Positions 27,177-35,700 of a stretch of 35,772 bases of DNA are shown piece by piece. Each line of letters starts with the position of its first letter. Position 1 is the stretch's first letter. Source of the stretch: Synechococcales cyanobacterium C42_A2020_086. GTDB lineage: Bacteria; Cyanobacteriota; Cyanobacteriia; Elainellales; Elainellaceae. The stretch spans positions 1 through 35,772 of the forward strand of contig JACYLU010000026.1 in NCBI GenBank assembly GCA_015272325.1. Direction: 5' to 3'. The position numbers were made by a program, and so were the translations under genes. The notes under the pieces are model-generated. The model saw nothing but the letters and a program-made list of their open reading frames with translations, was not told the origin of the DNA and ran no database searches.

Positions 27177-27413
27177 AGATTCCGTTGTCTCCTCAGTAGA
27201 AGAATGTGTCAATGCGGTGTTGACTGAACAGGGTTTGGTCCCATCTAACTTGGGTTTAAGGTTGAGTGAAGTTACACTTGCTCCAACTTACACCCTACTG
27301 GGTTACGGCCGATATTTAAAGGCATTCTGGAAAAGAATAGGAACAGGCTTTAGCAGCTTAAATTATTCATAAGCTGCCATGATGAAACGCACGCTTTCTC
27401 GCTTGGTTTCTCT

Positions 27414-28346
27414 ATGTCTTCCATCAGTTCAGACCCTTCAGATCGCGAGTCACTGACAACTCATGCGTCCCTATCTGCCGCTTCCGTCGAACCGAGTCGC
27501 TTGAGAGGGCCGCTGCCCCTCTGGGACGGGCGACTCCTCCAGATCCTGAATTTCCTGCTGCTGTTGCTCGGTGCTGGGCTGGTTCTGGCACCGCTGGGCA
27601 TTGTTCTCCTAACGTCTTTTACACCTGCTAGTTCGGGGTCTTCAGGTCTGATGTTTGATCTGCTGTCCGCCCGTTGGACGAGTGCGAATTATCAAGCTGC
27701 CTGGACGCGGGGGCGTTTTCTGCTAGCGTTTGCCAACTCGACGATTGTGGCGCTAGCGGTCACAGCGCTGCAAATTCTCACCTCAACGTTGGCTGGCTAT
27801 GCCTTAGCTCGCTTTCAGTTTCGAGGCCGGCAGGGCGTATTGCTGTTGCTGCTCACCAGTTTGGTGATTCCGTTTCAAATTTTGGTGATTCCCATCTTTT
27901 TGATCCTGAAAGCCGGGCACTTGATCAATACCTACGGGGCGCTGATTTTGCCGACAGCAGCGAATGGCTTTGGAATTTTTTTGCTGAAGCAATATTTTGA
28001 AACGGTTCCGGTAGAACTGGAAGAAGCGGCCGCTCTAGATGGTGCTACACGTCTGCAAACTCTAGTCCGGGTGATACTGCCCTTAGCCCGTCCGGCGATG
28101 GTGACGCTGTTTCTGTTTACGTTTATTGGCGAATGGAACGATTTGTTTAAGCCGCTGGTATTTACAACTCGCCCCGAATTACGCACGGTGCAGCTGGCGC
28201 TCGCCGAGTTTCAGGAGCAGTTCACGAACGACTGGTCGCTGTTGATGGCAGCCGTTGTGATTGCGACTGTGCCGATTGTGCTGCTGTTCTTAATTTGCCA
28301 GCGACAGTTTATCCGCGGCATTGCGGCAACTGGCATTAAAAACTAG
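27414..28346 (+). CDS. Carbohydrate ABC transporter permease, MalG type
   Basis: The 310-residue inner-membrane protein has about six hydrophobic segments after a Ser/Pro-rich N-terminal stretch of about 45 residues. The EAA loop that docks with the ATPase is EEAAALDGATRLQTLVRVILPLARP (in part: EEAAALDGATRLQTLVRV). MalG-type subunits pair with a MalF-type permease, a binding protein and an ATPase to import sugars or glycerol phosphate. None of these partners is in the window, so the transporter must be assembled from distant genes. A start at the first ATG has no strong Shine-Dalgarno sequence. An imperfect hairpin (28388-28433) lies downstream. Confidence 0.93.
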   Translation: MSSISSDPSDRESLTTHASLSAASVEPSRLRGPLPLWDGRLLQILNFLLLLLGAGLVLAPLGIVLLTSFTPASSGSSGLMFDLLSARWTSANYQAAWTRGRFLLAFANSTIVALAVTALQILTSTLAGYALARFQFRGRQGVLLLLLTSLVIPFQILVIPIFLILKAGHLINTYGALILPTAANGFGIFLLKQYFETVPVELEEAAALDGATRLQTLVRVILPLARPAMVTLFLFTFIGEWNDLFKPLVFTTRPELRTVQLALAEFQEQFTNDWSLLMAAVVIATVPIVLLFLICQRQFIRGIAATGIKN

Positions 28347-28651
28347 CGGCATGGCAATTTAGCTAGCTTGTCAACCAGTTTGAAACCCGGCTCGAGCAGC
28401 TTGCTATCTTCTTTAAGAAGTGTTGCTGCCGGACAAATTCAGCATTAAATCACAGCAAACATGCCACAATCTAGTTACTTTAGGAAGTAGATAGCTAAAG
28501 CAGTGCGTAACCTCTGTTCGTGAAAGGGTGCTGACTGCTAGAGGTTATGACAACAGCCTAAATTCGCAACAGGCGTCTGCCATAGCGCTTCTGCTTTGAC
28601 AGTCCTAGTTTTTGTATTTCTATAAAACAACGGGATAGTGTAATTGAAGCG
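28347..28651. other. Intergenic region with a hairpin after the ABC permease
   Basis: I see no gene in this stretch. A perfect 13-nt dyad, CTTCTT-T-AAGAAG (28408-28420), is enclosed by GCAGC and GCTGC, with CCGG/CGG further out. It lies about 40-90 nt after the permease stop. It is not followed by a T-run, so it may protect the 3' end rather than terminate. Confidence 0.4.
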
Positions 28652-28846
28652 ATGATCACGTCTAATGAGTTCACTCAGTGTCTCAATTTAGCAAGAGCAC
28701 TGGATCTGATTACCTCCTGCCGTACCGTAGCTGGCGTGCTGTATGTATACAACGCGACTGGGCAGGCAAAATCCTGGGACAGCTTCATGGCAGAATATCC
28801 GCTAGAACGGCTGCAAGCCATGGTCAACAAGCGCTTGCAAGTATAG
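28652..28846 (+). CDS. Small protein of unknown function (64 residues)
   Basis: The frame begins MITSNEFTQCLNLARALDLI and ends WDSFMAEYPLERLQAMVNKRLQV, with a plausible helix-strand-helix pattern and two Cys. It has no membrane segment. There is no strong Shine-Dalgarno sequence. The amino-acid composition is protein-like and the third codon positions look like the rest of the genome, which is why I keep it. A 49-codon membrane ORF and scpA follow on the same strand. Confidence 0.5.
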   Translation: MITSNEFTQCLNLARALDLITSCRTVAGVLYVYNATGQAKSWDSFMAEYPLERLQAMVNKRLQV

Positions 28847-28897
28847 GCTCTCAGGCGATAGATGGGTTGATAGATAGGTTACGGATGGGCTTGAGAG

Positions 28898-29047
28898 ATG
28901 GTCTACCTCCTCCCTGTCTCCTTCTTATGGCTCCATACCACAGTATCGATTGATCCTCTCAATCTCTGGAGTCTTTGGGTGCCTTTTTGTCTGCTACTGC
29001 TGATCGTCCTGGCAGCAATTTATTTCGTCCGGGTTAGTATCAGGTAG
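28898..29047 (+). CDS. Candidate 49-residue single-pass membrane protein upstream of scpA
   Basis: The ATG at 28898 opens 49 codons ending with TAG at 29045-29047. The protein starts MVYLLPVSFLWLHTTVSID. After PLNLWSLW a hydrophobic helix, VPFCLLLLIVLAAIYFV, runs to the basic end RVSIR. It follows TTGAGAG, a weak ribosome-binding site. scpA starts 23 nt after its stop. It is not a photosystem or cytochrome b6f small subunit that I recognise. Confidence 0.4.
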   Translation: MVYLLPVSFLWLHTTVSIDPLNLWSLWVPFCLLLLIVLAAIYFVRVSIR

Positions 29048-29070
29048 TTCCTTCTGACGCCGCCCTACTT

Positions 29071-29922
29071 ATGCCCTCTTCCCTTGCTGAAACCGCCATT
29101 GCTCTGCTGATTGACTTGGCAGAGCGAGGAGAGATCAATCCCTGGGATGTGCAGGTGATCGAGGTGATCGATCGCTTTCTCAGCAAATTGCAGCCAACAG
29201 TAACGCAAACCGGTGGGCGAACCGCCTACGAAGCCGAGCTGTCCGAGTCGGGGCAGGCCTTTCTCTACGCTTCAATGCTGCTGCTGTTGAAGGCCGAAAG
29301 CTTGGCTCGTCTAGAAGCAGACCAGCCCGATGAGCTGCCAGAGGGGGAAGAATTTTTAGAAAGTGAATCTGCTCATCGAGTAGCCTGGCACAATCTAGAA
29401 CAGCAGATTCGTCGTCGGGCTGCTGTACCTCCCGTCTCGCGGCGGCGCGTCACACTCAACGAGCTGATCGCTCAGCTGAATATGATGGCGGCTGCCATGG
29501 CCGATCGACCGCCCCGACGAACCGGCACTCGGCGACCGCGCCCTCAGTCGCGAACTCAGGCGATGCGCACAATCGCCCAACTTGCCCATGAAGAAAACCT
29601 CTCGGAAATTGCCGCCGTTTTAGAGCAGTTTTTGCTGGAGCACTGGCAGCAGATCAGCCAAGACAACGATTGGTTAGAGTTCGAGCAACTGCTACAGCAA
29701 TGGTCTACTGTCCAGGCGCTAGCAACGGCTAAATCTAAGACCGCTAAAGCTGCTCCGCCACCTCAACCCACAATTCACGATCGGGTCGGTGTGTTTTGGG
29801 CGCTGCTGTTTCTATCGGCTCAGTCCAAGGTTGAGCTGGCGCAAGAGAAATTCTATGATGACCTCAAGGTGCGCAGTTTGATTGATCCAGCAGCCGTGGA
29901 AGCATCCATTCTACTGGATTGA
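29071..29922 (+). CDS. scpA: Segregation and condensation protein A
   Basis: This 283-residue kleisin has the ScpA N-terminal signature ALLIDLAERGEINPWDVQVI (about residues 11-30). LYASMLLLLKAESLA follows near 70-85, and a C-terminal winged helix (FWALLFLSAQSKVELAQEKFY, in part: LFLSAQSKVELAQE) ends the protein. It bridges the SMC heads and, with ScpB, condenses and separates chromosomes. An Arg/Pro-rich linker (about 140-165) separates the two ends. smc and scpB are not nearby. The start has a poor Shine-Dalgarno sequence, which would fit translation coupled to the small ORF 23 nt upstream. Confidence 0.93.
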   Translation: MPSSLAETAIALLIDLAERGEINPWDVQVIEVIDRFLSKLQPTVTQTGGRTAYEAELSESGQAFLYASMLLLLKAESLARLEADQPDELPEGEEFLESESAHRVAWHNLEQQIRRRAAVPPVSRRRVTLNELIAQLNMMAAAMADRPPRRTGTRRPRPQSRTQAMRTIAQLAHEENLSEIAAVLEQFLLEHWQQISQDNDWLEFEQLLQQWSTVQALATAKSKTAKAAPPPQPTIHDRVGVFWALLFLSAQSKVELAQEKFYDDLKVRSLIDPAAVEASILLD

Positions 29923-29950
29923 TTTTGGATTGAATTTTTTTAATATGATT

Positions 29951-29985
29951 AGGGTTTATCCTGAATTTCCCAGCGAGATAACCCT
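29951..29985. repeat. Hairpin overlapping the sensor kinase stop codon
   Basis: AGGGTTTATC (29951-29960) pairs with GATAACCCT (29977-29985) with one bulged T. It lies between convergent scpA and the kinase gene and includes part of the kinase stop codon. The T-run (about 29935-29941) lies on the wrong side for the plus strand and reads as A on the minus strand, so it is not a classic terminator. Confidence 0.45.
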
Positions 29986-32695
29986 ATGATTCGGCCAGGG
30001 GTAGGGTAAACCAGAAGCGCGAGCCTTGCCCTAGTTCACTATCTACGCCGATCTGACCACCGTGAGCGGTGACAATTTGTTGACACAAGCATAGACCAAC
30101 TCCAATTCCAGTCAACTGCCGTTCCTGGGACGACCCAATGCGTAGGTCAAACAATCGATCGCGGAGGGCTGGACTGATGCCTTTACCATTGTCCTGAATG
30201 CTAAAGCGGAGGCAATCTGGTTCTATGCTCGACTGCAAAGTCACCTGAACTCCGGGTGGATTGTGCTTCACCGCATTGATTAGTAAGTGCTTCAAGACGC
30301 GCTGCACCTGTGCTCTATCCGCCCAAAGGGTGGGCAAATCCTCCTCGATGTGCTGCTCCAGCACAGTATGATTTTGCTGAAATAGGGGTTGCAGATCCGT
30401 CAGGGTGTCCTGTACCAGTTCACCAAGATGGACCGGCTCGCGATTCAGCACTATCCCTTCGGTTTTGTTGGTGTACGCTTCTAGGAGGGAATTGAGCTTA
30501 CAGAGCTGCACTTCGCCCGACTGCGTCATGCGCTCCAGCACAGAACGCGAAACCGAGATCTCGTCTCCTGCTTGCTGCTGCAAGTTCTTTAGCACCATCA
30601 GCGTTCCCATGACTGTCGTGCGCAAGTCGTGGGCGATGGCATGTAAAAAAACATTCTGAAGTTCATTCATCTCTTCTAACTTGGCCATATTTGCTTGCAG
30701 TTGCAGGGTTCGTTCTGCCACCTGCTGTTCCAAATTCATGTTGAGAGACTGCACCTGCTGGTATAGTTGCCCCTGTTGAATGGCAATCGCGACTTGGGTG
30801 CCCAGTTGCTCGAGTAAATCTACTTCCATGGGCTGCCATTGGCGGGGTGCAGAGCATTGATGCACAACAAGCAACCCGAACAAATGCGTAGGAGCAGCAT
30901 CCGCTGGCGTAAACAGCACTGGATGGGATTGGCTGGATCCCCCTAGCGATTGGGCATCTAACACAATTGGCACGCCAATACCCGCTTTCACCTGAAATCG
31001 CTCATGATACTGCTTAACGAAGGGCGAGCGCTCCATCTGCTCGGTATCGTTAACAACGCAAATTTGGCCCCGTTCAAAGAAAGCCTGGATCTCAGGATAG
31101 ACTGCGCCGTCGGTGGTCCAGTCTAAAGCCGATCGCCAGCCGGCTAGCACTGACTCTGCGACCACCTTGCCCGAACCAGCGCGATCAAACTGGCACATAA
31201 AGACGCGGTCCGCTTTTAAAACCTGTCGCACCTCTTCAACCGTGGTATGGAGGATTTCGTTCAAATTCAGCGATTGGCGAATCCGCAGCGCAACAGCACT
31301 CAACACGCGATCGCGTTCTGCGGTGAGTTGCAGCTGTGCTTCCGCCTGTTTGCGAGCTGTAATATCCTGCACCGTTCCTGTGGCGCTAGTCAGCCCAACC
31401 ACCACTTGCTCTTCCACAATCCGTGTTGTACCGTCGGGTAGCAGCAATCGATAATCCATGCGGTACGGTTTTCCCTGGCTCAAGGCAGCATCCATCGCGT
31501 ACTGTACCCGTTGCCGATCTTGGGGATGCACAACCTGTAGGAGCGTCGCTTGACTCGGTTGCACCCAGCCTTTGGTTAGCCCTAACAACACATAGAGTTC
31601 TTCCGACCAAGTCCAGGACTGGCGCTCAAAATCGAAATCCCAATTTCCCAGGCGGGCGAGCCGCTGAGCTTTTGCCAAACTAGCCTGACTGCGGCGCAGC
31701 AGAGCTTCGGTATGCCGGCGTTCAGCCATGACCGACGCCAAAATGAGAGTCGTAATGGTAATCACTCCCAAGAACGCCTGCAGCAGCAGCACGACTTGGC
31801 TTGCGGTTTGGGCCTGCGTCACGAAGGGACCGTAGCCAGCCACGGTGCCGCCAATGGCAATGCTCGATAAAATGAAACTGGCGAAAACGCTGCTTGGCTG
31901 CCCGAGCCGTAGCGCTGCCCAGACCACCAACGGAAACGGCAAATACTCGATCGGGTACTGAGCCACGTCGGCCGAAATGCGCAGATGAAACAAGATCCAG
32001 CTCACGATTGCCAGTAACGTTAAGCAAAGCCCGATTTCAGTGATTCGCCGCAGTTGAGGCAACTGGAAGTCCCAATTTCGAGGTCGCCAGCGTCCAGGTT
32101 GCGCCAACAGCGTCAGCAGCAACGGCGTGAACACCAGGATTCCCATGCTGTCGCCCAGCCAGATAGTCCACCAGTTCTGCTCAACTTGGTTCAGGCTAAG
32201 AAACCCCGTGGCTCGGGCTACGCTCGTATTGAAGGTGGCACTCAAGACCGGTGCCAACAGCGCCACACCCACAAACTGCAGCACATCTTGCAATCGCTCC
32301 ATAGCCACGTTGAAGTGGCAGCGTCGCAACATCCAGGCTCCTGCCACAGCCTCGGACGTGCTGCCCACAGTGGATCCTAAAGACACAATCCAAGGTGCAC
32401 CTAGCGAACAATTCACCAGCAGAATCCCTAGGGTTACTCCGAGCCATACTCGTCGCCCTTGCCAGACGAGAGCTGCCAAGGCCAAGCCCGCCGGCGGCCA
32501 GACCGGAGAAGGCTCTACCCCTAGATCCAGCGCCGTCATCGCTAACCGCGCCGTGCCAAAGTACAGCAGAGCGATGCTTATAATCACCAGCCAATACTGT
32601 CTGTAGTCTGCGCCTTTTCCCCTTGGCAATTGAGCAGTTGCAGATGAAGTCGCAGCGGCGTCCGTCACGGACGTTGCGGGCATTTTAGGGTGCAC
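29984..32695 (-). CDS. MASE1-PAS-GAF sensor histidine kinase
   Basis: The protein has 903 residues. Residues about 30-320 form a MASE1 membrane domain with about eight segments ([39 protein letters not shown]). A PAS domain follows (about 345-450, [20 protein letters not shown]). A GAF domain (about 465-640) ends [14 protein letters not shown], as in phytochrome-related domains, but lacks the usual chromophore Cys. The phosphoacceptor is H689 in [15 protein letters not shown]-binding boxes are NAVKHN, DNGKGI and GVGLCL. No response regulator is adjacent. GTG 32695 follows GGAGG by 7 nt; an overlapping out-of-frame ATG (32697) would make a 10-residue peptide. The protein sits in the plasma membrane. 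Confidence 0.93.
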   Translation of the reverse strand: MHPKMPATSVTDAAATSSATAQLPRGKGADYRQYWLVIISIALLYFGTARLAMTALDLGVEPSPVWPPAGLALAALVWQGRRVWLGVTLGILLVNCSLGAPWIVSLGSTVGSTSEAVAGAWMLRRCHFNVAMERLQDVLQFVGVALLAPVLSATFNTSVARATGFLSLNQVEQNWWTIWLGDSMGILVFTPLLLTLLAQPGRWRPRNWDFQLPQLRRITEIGLCLTLLAIVSWILFHLRISADVAQYPIEYLPFPLVVWAALRLGQPSSVFASFILSSIAIGGTVAGYGPFVTQAQTASQVVLLLQAFLGVITITTLILASVMAERRHTEALLRRSQASLAKAQRLARLGNWDFDFERQSWTWSEELYVLLGLTKGWVQPSQATLLQVVHPQDRQRVQYAMDAALSQGKPYRMDYRLLLPDGTTRIVEEQVVVGLTSATGTVQDITARKQAEAQLQLTAERDRVLSAVALRIRQSLNLNEILHTTVEEVRQVLKADRVFMCQFDRAGSGKVVAESVLAGWRSALDWTTDGAVYPEIQAFFERGQICVVNDTEQMERSPFVKQYHERFQVKAGIGVPIVLDAQSLGGSSQSHPVLFTPADAAPTHLFGLLVVHQCSAPRQWQPMEVDLLEQLGTQVAIAIQQGQLYQQVQSLNMNLEQQVAERTLQLQANMAKLEEMNELQNVFLHAIAHDLRTTVMGTLMVLKNLQQQAGDEISVSRSVLERMTQSGEVQLCKLNSLLEAYTNKTEGIVLNREPVHLGELVQDTLTDLQPLFQQNHTVLEQHIEEDLPTLWADRAQVQRVLKHLLINAVKHNPPGVQVTLQSSIEPDCLRFSIQDNGKGISPALRDRLFDLRIGSSQERQLTGIGVGLCLCQQIVTAHGGQIGVDSELGQGSRFWFTLPLAES

Positions 32696-33100
32696 ATTTC
32701 TACCTCCGTACTGTAATGATCAATCACGCTATCAGCGCGTTATGGTAATTGAGGTAAGGGGGTGCCTAAGGAATGTCAACCAGCATTTCCAAAAACAGTG
32801 ATTAACGGCGATTAACGGCACAGGGAGGGCTTTCGGCAGCAGTCAATTCAGCTTATTTCAGGGAACAGTGGTACTAAGGCTTTAACCTATTAATTAAGGT
32901 GTTAATTAGGGTGGTATTGATTAGGGTGGCGCAAACCCGAGTCACTCCACTTCCCCCGGCTGGATGACCTGCCCTAAATTACGGTCGTTCGGGGTGGTTG
33001 CTCTCTCCACTGACCCGGTGCCTAGGTTTGGGTATTTTCTAGCCATTGGATAGGGTCTTCGCCATTGTGATCGCTCTTGCTCAACTCTGTACAGTGAATT
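32696..33100. other. Divergent intergenic region with short direct repeats
   Basis: I see no gene here. Adjacent GATTAACGGC copies (about 32801-32820) and two ATTAGGGTGG copies (about 32906-32930) form small direct repeats. The region must hold promoters for the sensor kinase and the SWIM gene. Confidence 0.4.
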
Positions 33101-33937
33101 ATGGCTGACTACGATACGCAGGCAAGCCGAGAGTGGTGGGCCCAGCGCTGGATTGACGTTTTAGAATCCTTTGGCTGGGTGCGGCGACTCGCTCGAGCAC
33201 GCAACTATGCTCGGGAAGGCAACGTGCTTAAAATTGAGTTCCACGGCTCGAAAGTGTCGGCTCTGGTACAAGGAACAGCACCTGAACCCTACAAAGTTTC
33301 GCTGTCTCTAGACCCGTTTGATGACGAGCAGTGGCAGTATGTGATTGAATCTCTGTCCCAACGGGCAATTTTTTCAGCCAAGCTGCTGGCCGGCGAAATG
33401 CCGCAGAACATCGAAGAGGTCTTTACCGCCAACGGATTGAGTCTGTTTCCCCTCACCAAGTTTGATATCCACAGCCGCTGTTCCTGCCCGGATCCTGCCA
33501 ATCCCTGTAAGCATATTGGTGCCGTGTACTACCTGCTCGGTGACCGTTTTAGTGAAGATCCATTTGTGCTGTTTCAGCTTCGCGGACGCACGAAAGAGCA
33601 AATTATTGCGGCACTGCGGCAGATGCGGAGTAGCAACGGTGAGCCAGCAACCACCGAGACACCTTCCCCAGAGGCCTCTCCTGACGCTCCCCTGGATGGG
33701 CAAGACTTCTGGCAGTATGACGACCAGCTTGAGCCGTCGCTAGTTGTGATTACACCACCCCCCAACAGCGAATCGGTGCTCAATGTCTTGGGTGCCATCC
33801 CCTTCAAGACGGAGGGTGCTGCCAATCAAGCAAATCAAGCATCTCAGCTCACCCTGGAGTATTTAAAAACGATTTATGCGCAGGTCAGTCAGCAGGCGGT
33901 ACTAACGGCAATGACCACGGGTGGACAGAGCCAGTAA
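33101..33937 (+). CDS. SWIM zinc finger protein
   Basis: This 278-residue protein has a SWIM finger, C127-S-C129-P-D-P-A-N-P-C136-K-H138, preceded by DVLESFGWVRRLARARNYAREGNV (in part: RLARARNYAREGNV), typical of the family in cyanobacteria and other bacteria. The C-terminal third is Pro/Ser/Thr-rich and acidic. SWIM domains bind DNA or proteins, and in bacteria the gene often sits next to an SNF2-type helicase. No helicase gene is adjacent here. It converges with the PCP_red gene 30 nt away. The Shine-Dalgarno sequence is weak. Confidence 0.9.
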   Translation: MADYDTQASREWWAQRWIDVLESFGWVRRLARARNYAREGNVLKIEFHGSKVSALVQGTAPEPYKVSLSLDPFDDEQWQYVIESLSQRAIFSAKLLAGEMPQNIEEVFTANGLSLFPLTKFDIHSRCSCPDPANPCKHIGAVYYLLGDRFSEDPFVLFQLRGRTKEQIIAALRQMRSSNGEPATTETPSPEASPDAPLDGQDFWQYDDQLEPSLVVITPPPNSESVLNVLGAIPFKTEGAANQANQASQLTLEYLKTIYAQVSQQAVLTAMTTGGQSQ

Positions 33938-33967
33938 TGGGGAACCGCTATAGGCCCACTTGCAAGT

Positions 33968-34162
33968 TTACTGCCCAAACTCTAGCCTGGCTTGATCAAC
34001 CAACTCTGCAGTGACTTGCTCTAGTTCGGCCGCTCGAGCCATCGCTTCAATGCGTCGCCGCGCTTGAGAACGCACGAAAAACGGAATATTTTTCAGCTTG
34101 CTTTCAGCCTCCGGAGTCCACTTTAGTGGATCTCCCAAATCAAATAAATCAGAATTGTTCAT
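33968..34162 (-). CDS. Stand-alone PCP_red domain protein
   Basis: The 64-residue protein contains [30 protein letters not shown] (in part: [17 protein letters not shown]). This is the small C-terminal domain of the light-independent protochlorophyllide reductase subunit ChlB (PCP_red). In cyanobacteria short proteins made only of this domain occur, and their role is not established. It lies downstream of psbC on the same strand, behind a terminator at 34237-34263, so it probably has its own promoter. Confidence in the domain is good; the function is inferred. Confidence 0.8.
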   Translation of the reverse strand: MNNSDLFDLGDPLKWTPEAESKLKNIPFFVRSQARRRIEAMARAAELEQVTAELVDQARLEFGQ

Positions 34163-34236
34163 CTAACGAGAAAGGCAGAGAGAACAGTGGGCTGCCGTTT
34201 CTCATTCTATGGCGTTGCTTTCCCCACAACACGATG

Positions 34237-34263
34237 AAAAAGGCTCCCGCCTCTGCAGGAGCC
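34237..34263 (-). terminator. Intrinsic terminator of the psbDC operon
   Basis: On the minus strand GGCTCC (34263-34258) and GGAGCC (34247-34242) form a 6-bp stem with a 10-nt loop, followed by TTTTT (34241-34237). It lies about 55 nt after the psbC stop. Confidence 0.8.
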
Positions 34264-34317
34264 ATTGATCAAAGCCAATTCATTCAATAACGTAGAAGCG
34301 TGCCTTAAAGGCTAGCT

Positions 34318-35700
34318 TTAGTCGATATCTGCCATCGACAGTACGGGTTCCGTCTCACGATCGATGCCCTTTTCGAAACCGGCTGCTGCTGCACGTGCTC
34401 GTCCCGCGTGCCACAAGTGACCGACGAGGAAGAAGAAACCGAGCACAAAGTGAGAGGTTGCCAACCAAGCACGAGGCGAAACAAAGTTCACCGAGTTGAT
34501 TTCGGTTGCCACACCACCCACCGAGTTGAGCGAACCGAGAGGGGCGTGGGTCATGTACTCAGCAGCGCGGCGAGCTTGCCAGGGCTGAATATCGTTCTTG
34601 ATCTTGTCGAGATCTAGACCGTTGGGTCCACGCAGCGGCTCCAGCCAAGGACCTTGGAAGTCCCAGAAGCGCATCGTTTCACCGCCGAAGATAATCTCAC
34701 CAGTGGGCGAGCGCATCAGATACTTACCCAAGCCCGTAGGACCTTGAGCCGAACCCACATTAGCACCTAGACGCTGGTCGCGAATCAAGAAAGTCAAGGC
34801 TTGTGCCTGGGACGCTTCCGGACCTGTTGGACCATAGAACTCGCTGGGATACGCGGTGTTGTTGTACCACACCATCGTCGAGGCGATGAAGCCCATCAGC
34901 GACAGAGCGCCTAGGCTGTAAGATAGGTAGGCTTCGCCCGACCAAATGAAGGCACGGCGCACCCAGCCAAAGGGCTTTGTGAGAATATGCCAGATACCGC
35001 CAGCAATACAGATGAAGCCCACCCAGATGTGACCACCAATGATGTCTTCCATATTGTTGACGCTGACAATCCAGCCTTCGCCACCAAAAGGAGACTTGAG
35101 CAGGTAGCCAAAAATCACCGCCGGGTTGAGGGTGGGGTTGTTGATGACACGTACGTCACCGCCGCCCGGTGCCCAAGTGTCGTAAACGCCGCCAAAGAAC
35201 ATGGCTTTTAGGACCAGCAGGAAGGCACCACACCCCAACAGGATCAGGTGAATTCCAATAATCGTGGTCATCTTGTTCTTGTCACGCCAGTCGTAGCCGA
35301 AGAAAGAAGAGTACTCTTCTAGCACTTCAGGGCCACGAATTGCGTGATAAATGCCGCCCAAACCGAGAACGGCAGAGGAAATCAGGTGCAGTACGCCGAC
35401 GACAAAGTAGGGGAAGGTGTTGATCACCTCACCACCAGGACCCACACCCCAGCCCAGGGTGGCTAGGTGAGGCAGCAGGATTAGTCCTTGCTCGTACATC
35501 GGCTTCTCGGGCACAAAGTGAGCGACCTCAAACAGAGTCATCGCTCCAGCCCAGAACACAATCAAACCCGCATGGGCCACATGAGCGCCCAGCAGCTTAC
35601 CAGACAGATTAATCAAACGGGCGTTACCAGCCCACCAGGCAAATCCGGTGGAATCTTGGTCACGGCCGCTCATCATTGGAGTACTAGAGAGCGTTACCAC
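34318..35700 (-). CDS. psbC: Photosystem II CP43 chlorophyll-binding protein
   Basis: The protein has 460 residues from the GTG at 35700. It has six membrane segments carrying chlorophyll-binding His, including [16 protein letters not shown] (about 37-52) and [21 protein letters not shown] near the C-terminus (in part: [16 protein letters not shown]). The large lumenal loop holds [19 protein letters not shown] (in part: [13 protein letters not shown]), which includes ligands of the manganese cluster. CP43 is a core antenna in thylakoid photosystem II. Internal starts further upstream would lie inside psbD, so I chose GTG, where the conserved [14 protein letters not shown] begins. It overlaps psbD by 17 nt, the conserved psbDC arrangement. 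Confidence 0.98.
   Translation of the reverse strand: MVTLSSTPMMSGRDQDSTGFAWWAGNARLINLSGKLLGAHVAHAGLIVFWAGAMTLFEVAHFVPEKPMYEQGLILLPHLATLGWGVGPGGEVINTFPYFVVGVLHLISSAVLGLGGIYHAIRGPEVLEEYSSFFGYDWRDKNKMTTIIGIHLILLGCGAFLLVLKAMFFGGVYDTWAPGGGDVRVINNPTLNPAVIFGYLLKSPFGGEGWIVSVNNMEDIIGGHIWVGFICIAGGIWHILTKPFGWVRRAFIWSGEAYLSYSLGALSLMGFIASTMVWYNNTAYPSEFYGPTGPEASQAQALTFLIRDQRLGANVGSAQGPTGLGKYLMRSPTGEIIFGGETMRFWDFQGPWLEPLRGPNGLDLDKIKNDIQPWQARRAAEYMTHAPLGSLNSVGGVATEINSVNFVSPRAWLATSHFVLGFFFLVGHLWHAGRARAAAAGFEKGIDRETEPVLSMADID

Noticed and set aside
29935-29985. Terminator for scpA or the kinase
   Set aside because: The T-run is before, not after, the hairpin on the plus strand, and reads as A on the minus strand.
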